Of a DNA stretch of 64,000 bases, positions 44,751 through 55,482 are shown piece by piece. The notes under the pieces were generated by a model that was given only the letters and a program-made list of their open reading frames with translations, was not told the origin of the DNA and searched no databases. Each line of letters opens with the position of its first letter. The first letter of the stretch is position 1. Source of the DNA: Ambrosia x helenae (Eukaryota > Streptophyta > Magnoliopsida > Asterales > Asteraceae); assembly GCA_030844895.1 (NCBI GenBank), contig CM061227.1, positions 77,302,575-77,366,574 of the forward strand, given 5' to 3'. The translations under genes were made by a program, and so were the position numbers.

Positions 44751-45071
44751 AACAGTTTGCTTTTTCTATCCTTGTAGCGCCACCAGATGAATTAATAGGT
44801 GGCGTTGGTTTTGAATTTGTCACAAATTCAGCCATATGCATGAACGGGTATATTTAATTTGAAATTGTTTTTTGATAAATTATATATTACATGGTGATAT
44901 ATTTCTAATTTTAATTGTTATGTTTGGTAATTATAACAACTGCACATAACTATAACTTATAATATGCAGGAGTGTGATGCCAATTACTTTCACATCCTAC
45001 AATCCTTTTATAGCCCCTCAATTTTCATTCATAGATAAAAAAGAATCCACCAACTGCGCTTGTGATCAAAG
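44751..45071 (+). pseudogene. two captured exons of an unidentified gene
   Basis: Exon 1 (44754-44847) follows TTCAACAG and ends AACGG|GTATAT; exon 2 (44970-45071) follows ATGCAG and ends CAAAG|GTAAAA. Joined, they stay in frame and read SILVAPPDELIGGVGFEFV, TNSAICMNGSVMPITFTSYN, PFIAPQFSFIDKKESTNCAC. Intact splice borders and frame across a 120-bp intron show real host coding origin. I do not recognise the family; the spaced Cys and Asn-Gly residues could suit an extracellular or lumenal domain. Confidence 0.5.
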
Positions 45072-45839
45072 GTAAAACTTTAAATTTTGTTCAATCGATT
45101 GAATCAAATGTTTTTTTCTATGATTTTCGTTTTCAATCTTGAACTGTGATTACCTTGGCATTGTTATATTCTTCTTGAGCATGTGTTCATCCATGCCGAA
45201 GAATGTAATTTATAACACATAATCAAAATTTGATATTCATATTACGTTCTTATAACATGTAGTAATCTGTTATTGGCACATATAACTAGAGGATGTATTA
45301 TGTGTTTAATTTATGGAAGATGACACAAGTTGACAATAACTATCATATGTATGTAAGAATATGAAGTAACCGACGCTCACCCCAATTGAGTTACATATTA
45401 AATTTTAATCAAAAAACACATTATATTAAGATATTGATTTAAAGATTTTACAATTTTGTTTAATAGAAACATGTCATCATGCATGGGATCTGTAGAAGCA
45501 TATGACCTTGCATATCATTTTGATCTTCACCATTCGATCATTTGATTTCATTTTTTTCCTAATTAGTAAATTAATTAATTACTTATTTGATATTGCCGGA
45601 TCAGGTTCGGGTCATGTAGTGGGTAATATCTTGGATTGTGTTATTAGTGGGAGACAATGGTTATATTATCCTTTGTTTGCGCATCTTAACCGGTTTTCCG
45701 ATCGTTTATTTCAGGGCTTTCAATCCATTTGAGGTGTTGTGTTGCGGATCTCCCCACTATTTTCATTCGTTTTTTAGTCTCTTATTATGATTTTTGAGTT
45801 TATTGTTGTTTTAGACGGTTGTGTGGATGGTTTAATGAC

Positions 45840-46283
45840 GATAATTTGTTTCAACTGTCTTTAAAACATTTTTACCTCGTTGAATCGCTTAACATATCAT
45901 GCTTGGGTTCCGAGGTCAGCGTTCTAGCCCTTTTACGTTTGGTTGCGAGGGCACCCAATTTAAAGACCCTTCGACTCAATCGTGTTGTACCACTTGGCAA
46001 GCTTTCTACCTTACTGAACCGGGCGCCACAGTTGGTTGAGTTGGGTACAGTGGCGTACTCATCAGGAATTCGGTATGATGTATATTTGAGTCTATCTAAG
46101 GCTTTCCTGAGCTGCAAGGAACTTAAGGGACTGTCAGGGTTTTGGGATGTTGACCTGTCATATCTTCCAGCTTTCTATTCAGTTTGTTCTAGGCTGACTA
46201 CATTAAACCTGAGTTATTCCACTATTAGAAGACCTGACATCACTAAGGTCATTGTTCAATGTCCTAATTTGCAGCGTTTACGG
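45840..46283 (+). pseudogene. fragment of a TIR1/AFB-family auxin receptor F-box gene
   Basis: The open frame contains ESLNISCLGSEVSVLALLRL, then PNLKTLRLNRVVPLGKLSTL, APQLVELGT, CKELKGLSGFWDVDLSYLPA, YSVCSRLTTLNLSYSTIRRP and CPNLQRLR, ending at a consensus donor (CGG|GTAAGT). These are the mid leucine-rich repeats of TIR1/AFB proteins, the F-box subunits of SCF complexes that bind auxin and Aux/IAA proteins; the SLNISCLGSEVS wording is closest to the AFB2/3 type as I remember it. The F-box and the C-terminal repeats are absent. It lies inside the Helitron, so it is a captured fragment, uninterrupted by stops. The upstream border is unclear; TTTTAG at about 45815 may be an acceptor. Confidence 0.85.
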
Positions 46284-46859
46284 GTAAGTTTGTTTCATAC
46301 TTGTACTCTAATATGAGATCTATAAATAGTTTATTATAGTTAAGACATTGTGCGTGTTAGGTAGGTTGTGAAATGGGTCAATATGGGTTTGGGTTGAATT
46401 GTGGAATTTTATGCTTGGATTAGATTGGGAAAATCCTGTTTTGACAGTTTATTATAATAATTAACGTGTTACTTATGATTAAGATAATAATATAAATTAA
46501 AAAGCGACGAGTGGCTGCAGAAAAGATGTTTGCTTCAAGCTCATTCTATAGGTAGATGGGACATGATATCATGGTCACTTTATGATTGTCTAAAATTTTG
46601 TAGTTATTATTTGTTTGAAATTTAATTTATTATTTTTACCATAAACAACTCATTGGTCTTTTTGATAATTTCAAGCTTGTGCTCCTAATTGTTGTTGCTG
46701 CTTATAAGATTTGCTTATACTTTTTTTTTTTTGTCCATGTTGCTTATAGTTTGTCACTTTGTTGCTATTGATCCATTTTAATGCACATGTCCATCATGAT
46801 ATGATGCTAGTTGCTATCCCTCTTAATATGTTGCTTCCATGTTTTACATTTAAGAATAG

Positions 46860-47069
46860 GGGACATACATTTAGCTATTGATATTTTAAGCAACATAGAA
46901 GAACTAAAATCGAAGAAACTATTGTTTTAAGGATCAATCGAGTTAAATCCCTCTTTATGTTGCTGCGGAATATGGTTGTGTGGATTTGGTAAAGGTGATG
47001 ATGAAGTATTGTGACATAGAGGCTATTGATATCAAGGCTAATTGGTTTGATTTATCGGCTTTTGAACCT
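46860..47069 (+). pseudogene. fragment of an ankyrin-repeat protein gene (ITN1/ACD6-like)
   Basis: With small frame breaks the plus strand reads HLAI, then ILSNIEELKSKK, then an open stretch at 46950-47069: PLYVAAEYGCVDLVKVMMKY, CDIEAIDIKANWFD. The Y-V-A-A-E-x-G-x-x-D-L-V-K pattern is the ankyrin repeat of plant ankyrin-transmembrane proteins of the ITN1/ACD6 type. Only about one and a half repeats remain. It is on the same strand as, and about 600 bases from, the TIR1/AFB fragment, though the two come from unrelated genes. Confidence 0.75.
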
Positions 47070-47374
47070 TTCAAAATTGATAACTAATTTATTTCATACC
47101 CACTTGACCCATTTCAATTCCCGGAAAGTTTTTGACTTTTTTCAAACTGTTAATGAACCAATTTTTGTTTTTAAGTTTAATGATTGATTAGTTTATTTTT
47201 GCAACACACTTCGCCCATTTCATTTTTAGAATTGTTTTCAAGTCATTTGGTTATCGAGTCCAATATTTAGAGATGCTCATTGATTCCTGTAAGAAATATA
47301 CTAATAAGGTTAGGCAAGAGTAGAGATGGACTGAAGATAGTAATATTGAATAAAGATGGTAGCGTTAAGAATCA

Positions 47375-48169
47375 AACAACAAATGTTTTTTTTATTATTT
47401 TTTAGTTGTATGTTTTGTTGAACCACATTTATTTACTTTTAATTTTAATGTTCATTTGCATTCCGTTACCATAAATATGTTATTATTCATTTCATTATAT
47501 GTTTTTAAATCACGTCAAATCAAACATTTGTTGATTCATAAATCTATTATTCGATAACAATAAACATTTTTATGATAATTTGCGTGCAACCAAAATCCAT
47601 ACGAACTGTTTTACGTAACTTTCAATAAATAAAACTTTCAATAATGATTAATTTGCTAAAATTGGATAACAAAGGTTACCATTATCACTTGCAAGCTAAC
47701 ATTGACTTATTTAAAGTCAAACAATTCATAAGGTAGTTACACATATCTGTAAGTATGTTATAACTTGCCAGATGATGTTATTTTAGATGGTTTGTCATTT
47801 CACTTGGGGATGTGCCGTGTGTATACACGGGACTCTTACCTAGATGAAAGAGATTTTTTTGTTGTTTTTTTTTGTTAAACTATATTTATTACTTCGAATT
47901 TTCATCTTCATTTGCATGTCGTTTAAATAAATATGACTGCATCTTCATTTATTATTTGTTTTTTATGACGTCAAATCAAACATTACATAACTCATATATC
48001 ATTTATTGTGTAACATTAAACTTTTTTATGATATTTGTCAAGTAACCCAAATTCATAGGAATTTATAATACGTAATTAAAACTTGTATCCTTAAATACTA
48101 AAATCTTTATAATATAATTGTCATTTGACTTAAGGATCTACCGGGTGTACACCCAGGTCTCTAACCTAG
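47375..48169 (+). repeat. tandem duplication of the Helitron 3' end
   Basis: Two diverged copies of a segment (about 47375-47843 and 47855-48169) share ATTTTAATGTTCATTTGCAT / ATTTTCATCTTCATTTGCAT, GACGTCAAATCAAACATT and TTTTTATGATA in order. Each ends in a GC-containing palindrome (CGTGTGTATACACGGG at 47815; GGGTGTACACCC at 48143), a spacer and CTAG (47840-47843; 48166-48169). Only the second CTAG is followed by T. Confidence 0.7.
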
Positions 48170-49080
48170 TAATTTAAATAAGCAAAGTTGAGTAAAATTT
48201 AAGGGATTAAAGTGTAACTAAGATGAGGTATTAAAGTGTAAAAGTGTTTGAATGACTATTTAACCCTCATTTTAGGGTTGTTTATAAAAATAAAGTTCTT
48301 AATTTTTGGGTATTTTAAAATACACATGCTCATGCATTATGTTTAATGATAACGAAAATTTGTTTAGTTTGTTTATTATATGTTTTGTATATTCTGGTGT
48401 TTTGAAGTCCTTTAACCTAGTTTTTCGAATTTGTAATCAATTTTGGCTATAAAATCTATATCTATACTACATAATAGAAGAAATATTTGCTAGACACTTT
48501 TCATTTACTAAACACATCTACCTTTTGGTTTTTCTGCTTCTCTCCCTGCTTAATTATAGTTAACTTTTTAGTTAAATGTAATTATCATACGACTAGGTTA
48601 CATTTCAGGATAGATAAATCTAATATGAGGTGACAAAAATTGTGTTACAATGTATCAAAGAAATTAATGTGCTATATTATGAGAAAACAACAATTTTAAT
48701 CATGTAAATAAGAATGAAAATGCATATTAAAGAGAGAATGCATGTTTGGATGAGGCGCAAAAGAAGAAGCAAACATTGGAGTGCGTGATTGAGGTAATGC
48801 TTTTGAAGGTGTAATTTTTTATCAATAAAATATTAAATGGTTTTTAATAAGAGAAAATATAAAAGTAATCAGTTAAAAAATAAATATTAAATAAATATAA
48901 GATAAAAAAATCATGATTTAATAATATTATTTCATTTGGGAAAGAAATAAGATAATCATAATATTTTTATTTCTTATATATTAAAGTAATAGTAAAGGTA
49001 TAAACTTAATTTTTTTTTTGCGGGAATTCAATGGTGACGACGGCCTCACCAAGTGTTATATGTCCCTACCCCAATCACTT
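48170..49080. other. AT-rich DNA with a second Helitron-like start
   Basis: At 48455 A|TCTATATCTATACTACATAA resembles a Helitron 5' end, but no 3' terminus in the same orientation follows before the next elements, so it may be a truncated copy. No coding sequence is seen up to the (TA)n run at 49083. Confidence 0.4.

Positions 49081-49082
<2 letters not shown>

Positions 49083-49116
<34 letters not shown>
49083..49116. repeat. (TA)n microsatellite
   Basis: About 16 TA dinucleotides just left of the LINE fragment. Confidence 0.95.
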
Positions 49117-49120
<4 letters not shown>

Positions 49121-49276
49121 TCTCACTGGTTGTGGTTTGGCGGCGGGGGTTTGGAACCGGATCTTCACGTGGTGTCGAATTCCGCCTATGTATGTGTTCT
49201 CCCCTAAAGACTTGGTCCATGTTTTCGAGTAACGTGGTCTCTCTGGGATCATGAAGAATGTGGTTCAAGGTATTAT
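49117..49276 (+). pseudogene. LINE C-terminal remnant, left part
   Basis: The frame reads GVWNRIFTWCRIPPMYVFSP, KDLVHVFE, a stop, then KNVVQGII: the region after the zf-RVT zinc cluster in plant LINE ORF2. The solo LTR interrupts it at 49277; after one copy of the ATTAT duplication it continues at 52017. Confidence 0.82.
49272..49276. repeat. target-site duplication ATTAT (left)
   Basis: ATTAT is repeated at 52012-52016. Confidence 0.9.
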
Positions 49277-52011
49277 TGTGACACCCGGCATATTCAGGTT
49301 AATACTTTTCATACTTTACATACATACGTTTCATACTCTACATACATACGTTTCATACTTTGCATACATACAAGTCTACCTCAACGGAAACATTGAAAAC
49401 AACTACTTAATATCATACTTGACCGGGTCGGTTGAGTCGCGTCGATGATTCGAGAATCACCGGAAGTCGTTACAATGGTCCGAGGGATCATTGGGTGTCG
49501 GTCCATAACCATGTGTACAAGGATCGGCGATTTGTAGAATCGCCGGGCTTATTGCACACACGCAAGTCTTGAGTCCCGGGAATTGGTGATCGGGTGGGAA
49601 CGTGTTAGTTATCGTGCATTACATACTTATAATCATTATGCAACTTGTCGGTATGTGAAAACGTGTTTATATATGTTAAAATAGGGTTTAACGCGCCAAA
49701 ACCCGGAAACACAGGCTATAGGCGATTAGGCCCCAGGGGAGAGCCTAATCGCCAATATAATGGCGAGTAGGAGGGTGATTGGGGCGAATAGAGGGCTATT
49801 TGCTAGTATTACTAGCGATTAGAGCCCTAATTGCCTGCAACGTTCTCGTACTCGCCTGAACTGCAAATGACGACTAAAAACGCCTATAAATACGACCCTT
49901 ATGTTTCAAAACATCATTTGTGAAACCCTAATACACCCCAAAGCCACCCCACACCTTATCCAACCTCTGCAACACGTTTTTGAGCAAGAAACCACATTTC
50001 CAAGCCTTACACCTCATAATCTCACCATTTCAAGGTATGTTCTTCATCCCAAACCTTTAGAATAATATTGTTTCGATCCCTAAAGGTCCAGACCTGATTT
50101 ATAAACACTTGTGTCTTTGAAAACTCATTAAAATCAGTTTCAAAACAAACCCAAACATCTATAGTTGTTATATGTGATGTATTCATGCAAGATAGGATTT
50201 TTATCGTTTAAACATGATTGTTCTTGTGTTATTATTATGTTTCTGATCTAAATAAGTTAGTATGATGATAACCTAGGAGTTTGAAGGTTCATAGATGTGT
50301 AATACTGATATTAGGCGTTTTGACCCATTTGAGTAATTTTGGTGGATTGATGATGATATGTTATGTTTCGTTGATTGATTGAGGTTAGGTTTACTCTAGG
50401 ATGATGCTAGAACAGTAGGACAATGTTGGACAACGTCATTATGTGATGAAATCTGAATATATGCTATTTAGGGTAAGTTTTGCATGAGGATGTGATGTTT
50501 ACATGATAATATTACTATTTTGGGAAAACGCATGCATTCGGGACGGCTTGGGTGATGATAAATTAGGGGTTTCTGCTTGAATCAGTTGGGTTAATGTTTT
50601 GGGTTGGATATTGGGTGTTTACACATGTTTCAGATCTGATTTGGAGGGTTAAACGCGCAAAAAGTATGAAACAGATCAGAACAAGCGAATAGGAGTTCTA
50701 ATCGCCCTTATTATAGGCGATTGGCTCCTAATCGCCTGAACTATAGGCGATTAGGAGCCCCAATCGCCATTTTACTGGTGATTACAACCCTACTCGCCAT
50801 TTTGACCCTCCTAATCACTAGTTGACTTTTCCTAATCACATGTTTGCTTCCTAATCGCGTGTACAGCTGCTATATGTATATTATAACATCCCGAAACATG
50901 GATTGACGCCTAGGAACATGTTAGGAACCCCGTGACATGTCCAATGATTTGGTAACACGTGTTCGGACTTAGTTATACGTTAATTGACCGACATGTTAGA
51001 CTACGTGAACTCTTGCGCGTATTACGTGTTTAATTGCATATGTTGCATGATATCTTGCTTTCGGCTAACATGTGGGATGTCGGGTCACCAATGGGATATC
51101 GGGTCTTGTCTGGTGTGGTCGGTTAATCGTTTAAACATCATTTCATATGTACATGGTTATGGTCTGGACTGTTAGGGACTAATCAACCTACGGTTGTTAG
51201 TCTAACACCTTATACGCTCGTCATGATAGGTCATCGGTATTTGGTGCCGTCTATTGAGCAGGTTTACTTGTCTTAGTGTGGGAAGCAGCATCAGGTGAGT
51301 TTCACGGCCCCACTTTACGTTTTACATTTTGGGGGAGACACATGCTTTTACATATTTCATAAATTATCATGTTATACTAGCGTTAAATACATTTGTGCTA
51401 TACGATACGTAAAGTCCCGGGGAAACCATGAATATGCTGGATAGCATAACGGGGGAAATGTAGATAGATCTATTGGGACTGACAGACCCCACCCGTCGGC
51501 TGGGAGCCGGGCAGGTGCATATTGTCTTGGTCATAAGCTTAATCGTTTCGGGCAAAATCATATATCGTTGTCTGTAATGGTTTACGGTCATAGCAGTATT
51601 ATTCATGCGTCTAGCTAACGCTATCATTTCTAACATAGTGATAACATGATGGCTTTTATTACTTAAACGTTTAATATAAAACCTGTGAACTCACCGACAT
51701 TATTTGCTGACGTTTTTAGCATGTTTGTCTCAGGTCGTTGAGATAGCAGCTTATCATAGGCGCACCGAGTCTCACGGCGTCTAGGATTCATATGCATTTT
51801 TACTTAGCTTTTTCAGACTTATGTACTTTTGCATTTTGGGTTTGTAATAAAGTTTTACGCTTTCGCAGCGATGGATTTATGAAAACTTGATGGTTTGTTT
51901 ATGTCATTTTTACGTATCATATAGTGTCGTTTATTGTGACCGTTGACTTAGATCCTGGTTTGTCACGCGCCTCGCGGTAAAACCCTGCACGTGGAATTTG
52001 AGGGTGTGACA
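49277..52011 (+). mobile_element. solo LTR, 2735 bp, same family as the full-length element
   Basis: TGTGACACCCGG to GGGTGTGACA, flanked by ATTAT, aligning end to end with the LTRs at 26883 and 35063 but clearly more diverged than they are from each other. It keeps the TATA box (GCCTATAAATACGACC near 49880), both palindrome clusters (49715-49860, 50690-50860), the donor AG|GTGAGT at 51295 and the acceptor CTCAG at 51733. No internal region. Confidence 0.95.
51295..51733 (+). other. candidate leader intron in the solo LTR (439 bp)
   Basis: ATCAG|GTGAGT to GCTGACG...GTTTGTCTCAG, with splice signals unchanged despite the divergence of the surrounding LTR. Confidence 0.5.
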
Positions 52012-52186
52012 ATTATCATTATAGCGAGTTAGGGATTGTGGAAAGCTAAGAATGAGAAATTTTTTTCTAGTAAAGCTTCAAAACTGGTGGATATTGTTTC
52101 GGATGTCAAAGTTTTGGCGTTCCTTTAGTATAATAATATTGTGAAAATGCGATTGATGTGGGAGAAATGGTGTAATTTTAATATAA
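52012..52186 (+). pseudogene. LINE C-terminal remnant, right part
   Basis: After the LTR the frame reads (I)IASYGLWKAKNEKFFSSKAS, KLVDIVSDVKVLAFL, then, with a frame break, MWEKWCNFNI. It parallels the end of the LINE at 14081-14305 (VWNIWTARTKMVF...WEKWSDFNI). It stops at 52186, where a Helitron terminus begins. Confidence 0.85.
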
Positions 52187-52404
52187 CTAGGTTTTTATCC
52201 AGCCGCGCGTTACGGCGGCGTCAATATGATTTAAAAATAATTAAGTGATGACATAGCGTTGCGACATTTCACATTCCAAATCAAACCTAAATCAATTTTC
52301 ATTGTGTTCGTGATATTAGTTTATGATACATAAACTTTCCACCTAAATTATTGCGTATGCTCGTGAAATTTCTATGGTAAGCATCCCTAATAATAGCATC
52401 ATTT

Positions 52405-52665
52405 TACCAAGAATCTCCCGCGGTACCCGGCACATGGTGGAGATGGCGCACGGTAGATGTGGTCGGCGATACGCGCGTTGTGCGGTTTTCACATGACGTG
52501 TTAATGCGGATTTTGGTAACCGACAAAGGCATTGAGACTAACCGTGGACAATGAGAAAATACAAAAGTGGCAGTGGCTACGCGGAGAATACCAGGAATCT
52601 CCCGCGGTCCGCGGCACATGGTGGGGATGGCGCAGGGTAGATGTGGTCGGTAGCCGGCTGCGTAC
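52405..52665. repeat. duplicated 70-bp GC-rich block, 182-bp offset
   Basis: CCAAGAATCTCCCGCGGTAC, then GGCACATGGTGGAGATGGCG, at about 52408 returns as CCAGGAATCTCCCGCGGTCC, GGCACATGGTGGGGATGGCG at about 52590, both followed by GTAGATGTGGTCGG. The block stands out against AT-rich DNA. Confidence 0.88.
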
Positions 52666-52769
52666 GTTAGAGTGAAGCAGCTATTCATTTCGTGGTCGTT
52701 AAATATATGGATAATAAACGAACAAAAACCAAACCCGTGTGAAATCGAGTAAAAAAACGCATTATGTCG

Positions 52770-52990
52770 GGAGCCAAAATGAGAAAAAAACTTAATAAAA
52801 AAGTTGGTGGCCAAAACGGGAAAAAAAACTTAAACAAAAAGAAAAAAAAACATTGTGCGGCCAAAATGAAAAAAAAAAACACTTAAATAAAACTTTGGTG
52901 GCCAGAATAAAAAAATACGAAAACAATTTGATGGTCAAAATGGGAAAAAAAAAGTTAATAAAAAAAGCAAAAAAAAAAAATGTGCCAAAA
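52770..52990. repeat. A-rich degenerate repeats (GGCCAAAATG...AAAAAA)
   Basis: Five or six units of the form GG(C/T)CAAAATGRGAAAAAAA...TTAATAAA occur in series with unit lengths of about 40-55. Low complexity, no coding value. Confidence 0.8.
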
Positions 52991-53140
52991 TAAAAAATAA
53001 GTGAACATAACTATTTGTTACCATGAACTATTAATATTATGTAATGTAATTGTGTTGTTAATGAAATTTTATCTTTTAAAAAAAGACATAGATATAAATT
53101 AGCAATTCTCTCTCATACTAAATTATATATACTTATTCTA

Positions 53141-53190
53141 TCTATATTAATTGAAGGACACTTTAACAGTGTCCTTCTTTTAATTATATA
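53141..53190 (+). mobile_element. Helitron-like 5' terminus with a 10-bp hairpin
   Basis: A|TCTATATTAATTGAAGGACA at 53141 resembles a Helitron start. GAAGGACACT and AGTGTCCTTC (53153-53177) form a perfect 10-bp stem with a 5-base loop. A matching 3' end was not found. Confidence 0.45.
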
Positions 53191-53645
53191 TTGACCACTA
53201 ACTTTTAGGTTATCTTTATTTTCGGCCACTAACTTTTAAGTTAACTTTATTTTCTTTTAATTTAACCACTAAACTTCTATTTTTAGGATTTAAAAGTTTG
53301 GTCATTAACTTTTAGCTTAATTTTATTTTCTTCTAATTTGACCACTAAACTTTGACCATCAAACTTTTAGCTTTTAGGCTTTCAAACTTTGATCACCCAA
53401 CTTTGGCCACTAACTTATATACTTTATTTTCTTCCAATTTAACTATCAAACTTTGACCGCCAAACTTTTAGCTTTTAGGATTTCAAACTTTTACTACCAA
53501 ACTTTTAGCTTTTAGGATTTCAAACTTTGACCACCCAACTTTGGCCAGTAAATTTCTTACTTATGTATTTTATTTTCTTCCAATTTGACCACCAAACTTT
53601 TAGTTTTTAAAATTTCAAACTTTGACCACCAAACTTTTTGCTTTT
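53190..53645 (+). repeat. degenerate tandem repeat (TTTGACCACCAAACTTTTAG)
   Basis: Variants of TTTGACCACCAAACTTTTAG, CTTTTAGGATTTCAAAC and CCACCCAACTTTGGCCACTA recur many times with an irregular period of about 35-75 bases. No ORF of note. Confidence 0.85.
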
Positions 53646-53920
53646 AGCCGCGAGTTTGTAGCCCACACAACAATAACAGTCACTTAATATTATCTTTTAT
53701 ATCCACGAAACCATCCACAATTACGCGAAAGAATGCAGGAAAATCGATGCCTAGAGTGCTATTAAACACTTCTGCACAACAAACGGGTTAACAAAAACCC
53801 TAGTTTTTAATTAAAGATGGTTTTTAAATAAATAATTTAAGATAATGTTTTAAATAAACTAATATTTTTATGATTTAAAGCGTCTATTTAAGTCTCCCAA
53901 TATCATAAAATTCAAAAGTA

Positions 53921-53971
53921 TATTGGTTAATATATTGCTGTTCAAAAAAAAAAAATATTGGTTAATATATT
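53921..53971 (+). mobile_element. 19-bp LINE/SINE tail insertion with its own target duplication
   Basis: TATTGGTTAATATATT stands at 53921-53936 and again at 53956-53971. Between them is only GCTGTTC followed by twelve A residues (53937-53955). The 16-bp duplication and the GTTC-A(n) end match the LINE and SINE tails in this window, so this is an insertion that copied almost nothing but the tail. Confidence 0.85.
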
Positions 53972-54966
53972 AAAAGTGAAGAATAATGTGATAATTGTTT
54001 TAACAAGCGAACTTAAAGAATTTTAAGATTTCGTGTAGTTGGATGGTCTGAATAGTAAAATTACAAATAAAATAACACAAAATCAAAGTTAATATCTAAT
54101 TGAAAAGCTAGTCCTTAAAAATTAACATAATAGAATTTATAACAATCAGTTCAATGGTTAGTTTTTAAATACATCTTTTGGCTACTTTATATGTTAACTA
54201 ATTAAATTATATTTTTTTTTTCAGTTATTACAATATATTGGATTTATTCAATCATACTATACTCATTATGATATTGTTAAAATTTTTGTAATATCTTTGA
54301 ATAGCATCCTGGTACCAACATGGCATTACGTTTATTAATCAAATTGAGTTAAAAAAAAACAATTATCTAATTTGTTAAATTATATATCACGGATTTTCTC
54401 CACTCTGATGACAACTCATGTATTAAGAATTCAAATCATATAAATCAAAACCTTGAACTATAGCTATCAACATAAAGAGTCTCTATTACCGTTATTAGAA
54501 ATGTTTAATGATACGTTATTCTTTCAAAGTAACTCAACCCTTTTTAAATACATCTTTTGGATACTTTATATGAATTAAGAATTAGTAATATTTTTATCGA
54601 AAATAATTATCAAAGTAACTCAACAAATAAGGTACAATTACCGTTATTGCATAAGAAAAATAATAATTCTTTTAAATGTACCAATAAACTAAGTTGTTTT
54701 CATTCATGAGACATTTCCTTAAAAATGGGGATACGTATTTGTGTGAATGCAAATGTGAATTGTATATAAAATGCTTTTTTATATGTTTAGCTTTTTTATT
54801 TGTGTAGTGGGTACTTGATGTCCAGATATGGACATACTTTTAGTATATTAATTATTGTGGGATTACGTAAGTTACATGGTTTGTTTTTCTTGAATAGTTA
54901 CTGGTGAACGGAGGTTTAAGTTAATTAAATTATAATTTAGTGAAATTATAATTATTGAAGAAAAAT
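53972..54966. other. AT-rich stretch, no gene seen
   Basis: Low-complexity AT-rich DNA. The phrase AAATACATCTTTTGG(C/A)TACTTTATATG occurs near 54170 and near 54545, a minor duplication. Confidence 0.5.
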
Positions 54967-55482
54967 TGTTAATTTATTTATGACACTTTATTATAGTTTT
55001 AAGACTAAAATTAAGTGTATAAACTCTTCATGTGTGAATTGAAGAAAAACTTTTAAGTAGAGTTAAATTATTTATGACACTTGATTATAGTTTTAAGACT
55101 AAAATTAAGTGTCTAATTATGTTAGACTCTTCATCCACTATTGCCTCTTGTATATATTAGAGACTTTTGTGTCATATATGAGATACATGGAAAAATACAC
55201 TAAAAACACTTGCAACACACATACACTCAAGAGTAGCAACCATGTTCCGGTTTCTTTTCATGCAAGTGGGATAGTCCGGCAGTTCACCATCGCCACTGTT
55301 TCGAACCGGTGTACCCTGGGAACAGACGAAGAATCCATTTAAGGGAATTGTGTTAAACACAAGCCTGATTCAATTCTATGATTTCGTTTTCTTTAGATTT
55401 TGCTGCAACAAGTACAGAGATTCTGATACATGTGAGCTTCATGTAACAAAGGCGTGCAGCGATTACAATGTAAGTTTTCTAA
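54967..55482 (+). repeat. 0.5-kb direct repeat, copy 1
   Basis: It aligns with 57762-58277 along its whole length with few changes. It contains a smaller internal repeat (TTATGACACTT-ATTATAGTTTTAAGAC at about 54977 and 55072), an ORF at 55109-55342 and an exon-like end: TTTTCTTTAG|ATTTTGCTGC...GATTACAAT|GTAAGT, reading CCNKYRDSDTCELHVTKACS. The Cys spacing and splice-like borders suggest a host gene exon carried in a duplicated segment, but I cannot name it. Confidence 0.85.

Larger units (their letters stand above)
41734..48169 (+). mobile_element. probable non-autonomous Helitron carrying gene fragments
   Basis: The start (A|TCTATATCTATATATCTAATA at 41734; nearby TC dinucleotides make it uncertain by a few bases) fits the plant Helitron 5' consensus. 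The end has the 12-bp palindrome GGGTGTACACCC at 48143-48154, then eleven bases, CTAG at 48166-48169 and a host T. It has no Rep/helicase. Inside are at least two recognisable host gene fragments (TIR1/AFB-like, 45840-46283; ankyrin-repeat, 46860-47069) and several exon-like blocks, all on the plus strand, which is what Helitron gene capture produces. No inverted repeats or target duplication are expected, and none is seen. Confidence 0.6.
52187..53092 (-). mobile_element. probable short non-autonomous Helitron
   Basis: On the minus strand it would start A|TCTATGTC at 53092 and end with the hairpin GCCGCCG-TAA-CGCGCGGC (52202-52219), a spacer and CTAG at 52190-52187, followed by a host T, inserted into the end of the LINE. 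The interior has no gene: a GC-rich duplicated block and A-rich repeats. The 136-codon minus ORF at 52404-52814 only translates the duplicated block. Confidence 0.55.

Noticed and set aside
45596..45731. Possible F-box start (PDQV) upstream of the TIR1/AFB fragment
   Set aside because: Only four residues fit and a stop follows; too weak to join to the fragment.
52404..52882. Minus-strand ORFs of 65 and 136 codons
   Set aside because: They translate the duplicated GC-rich block and A-rich repeats; no independent evidence.
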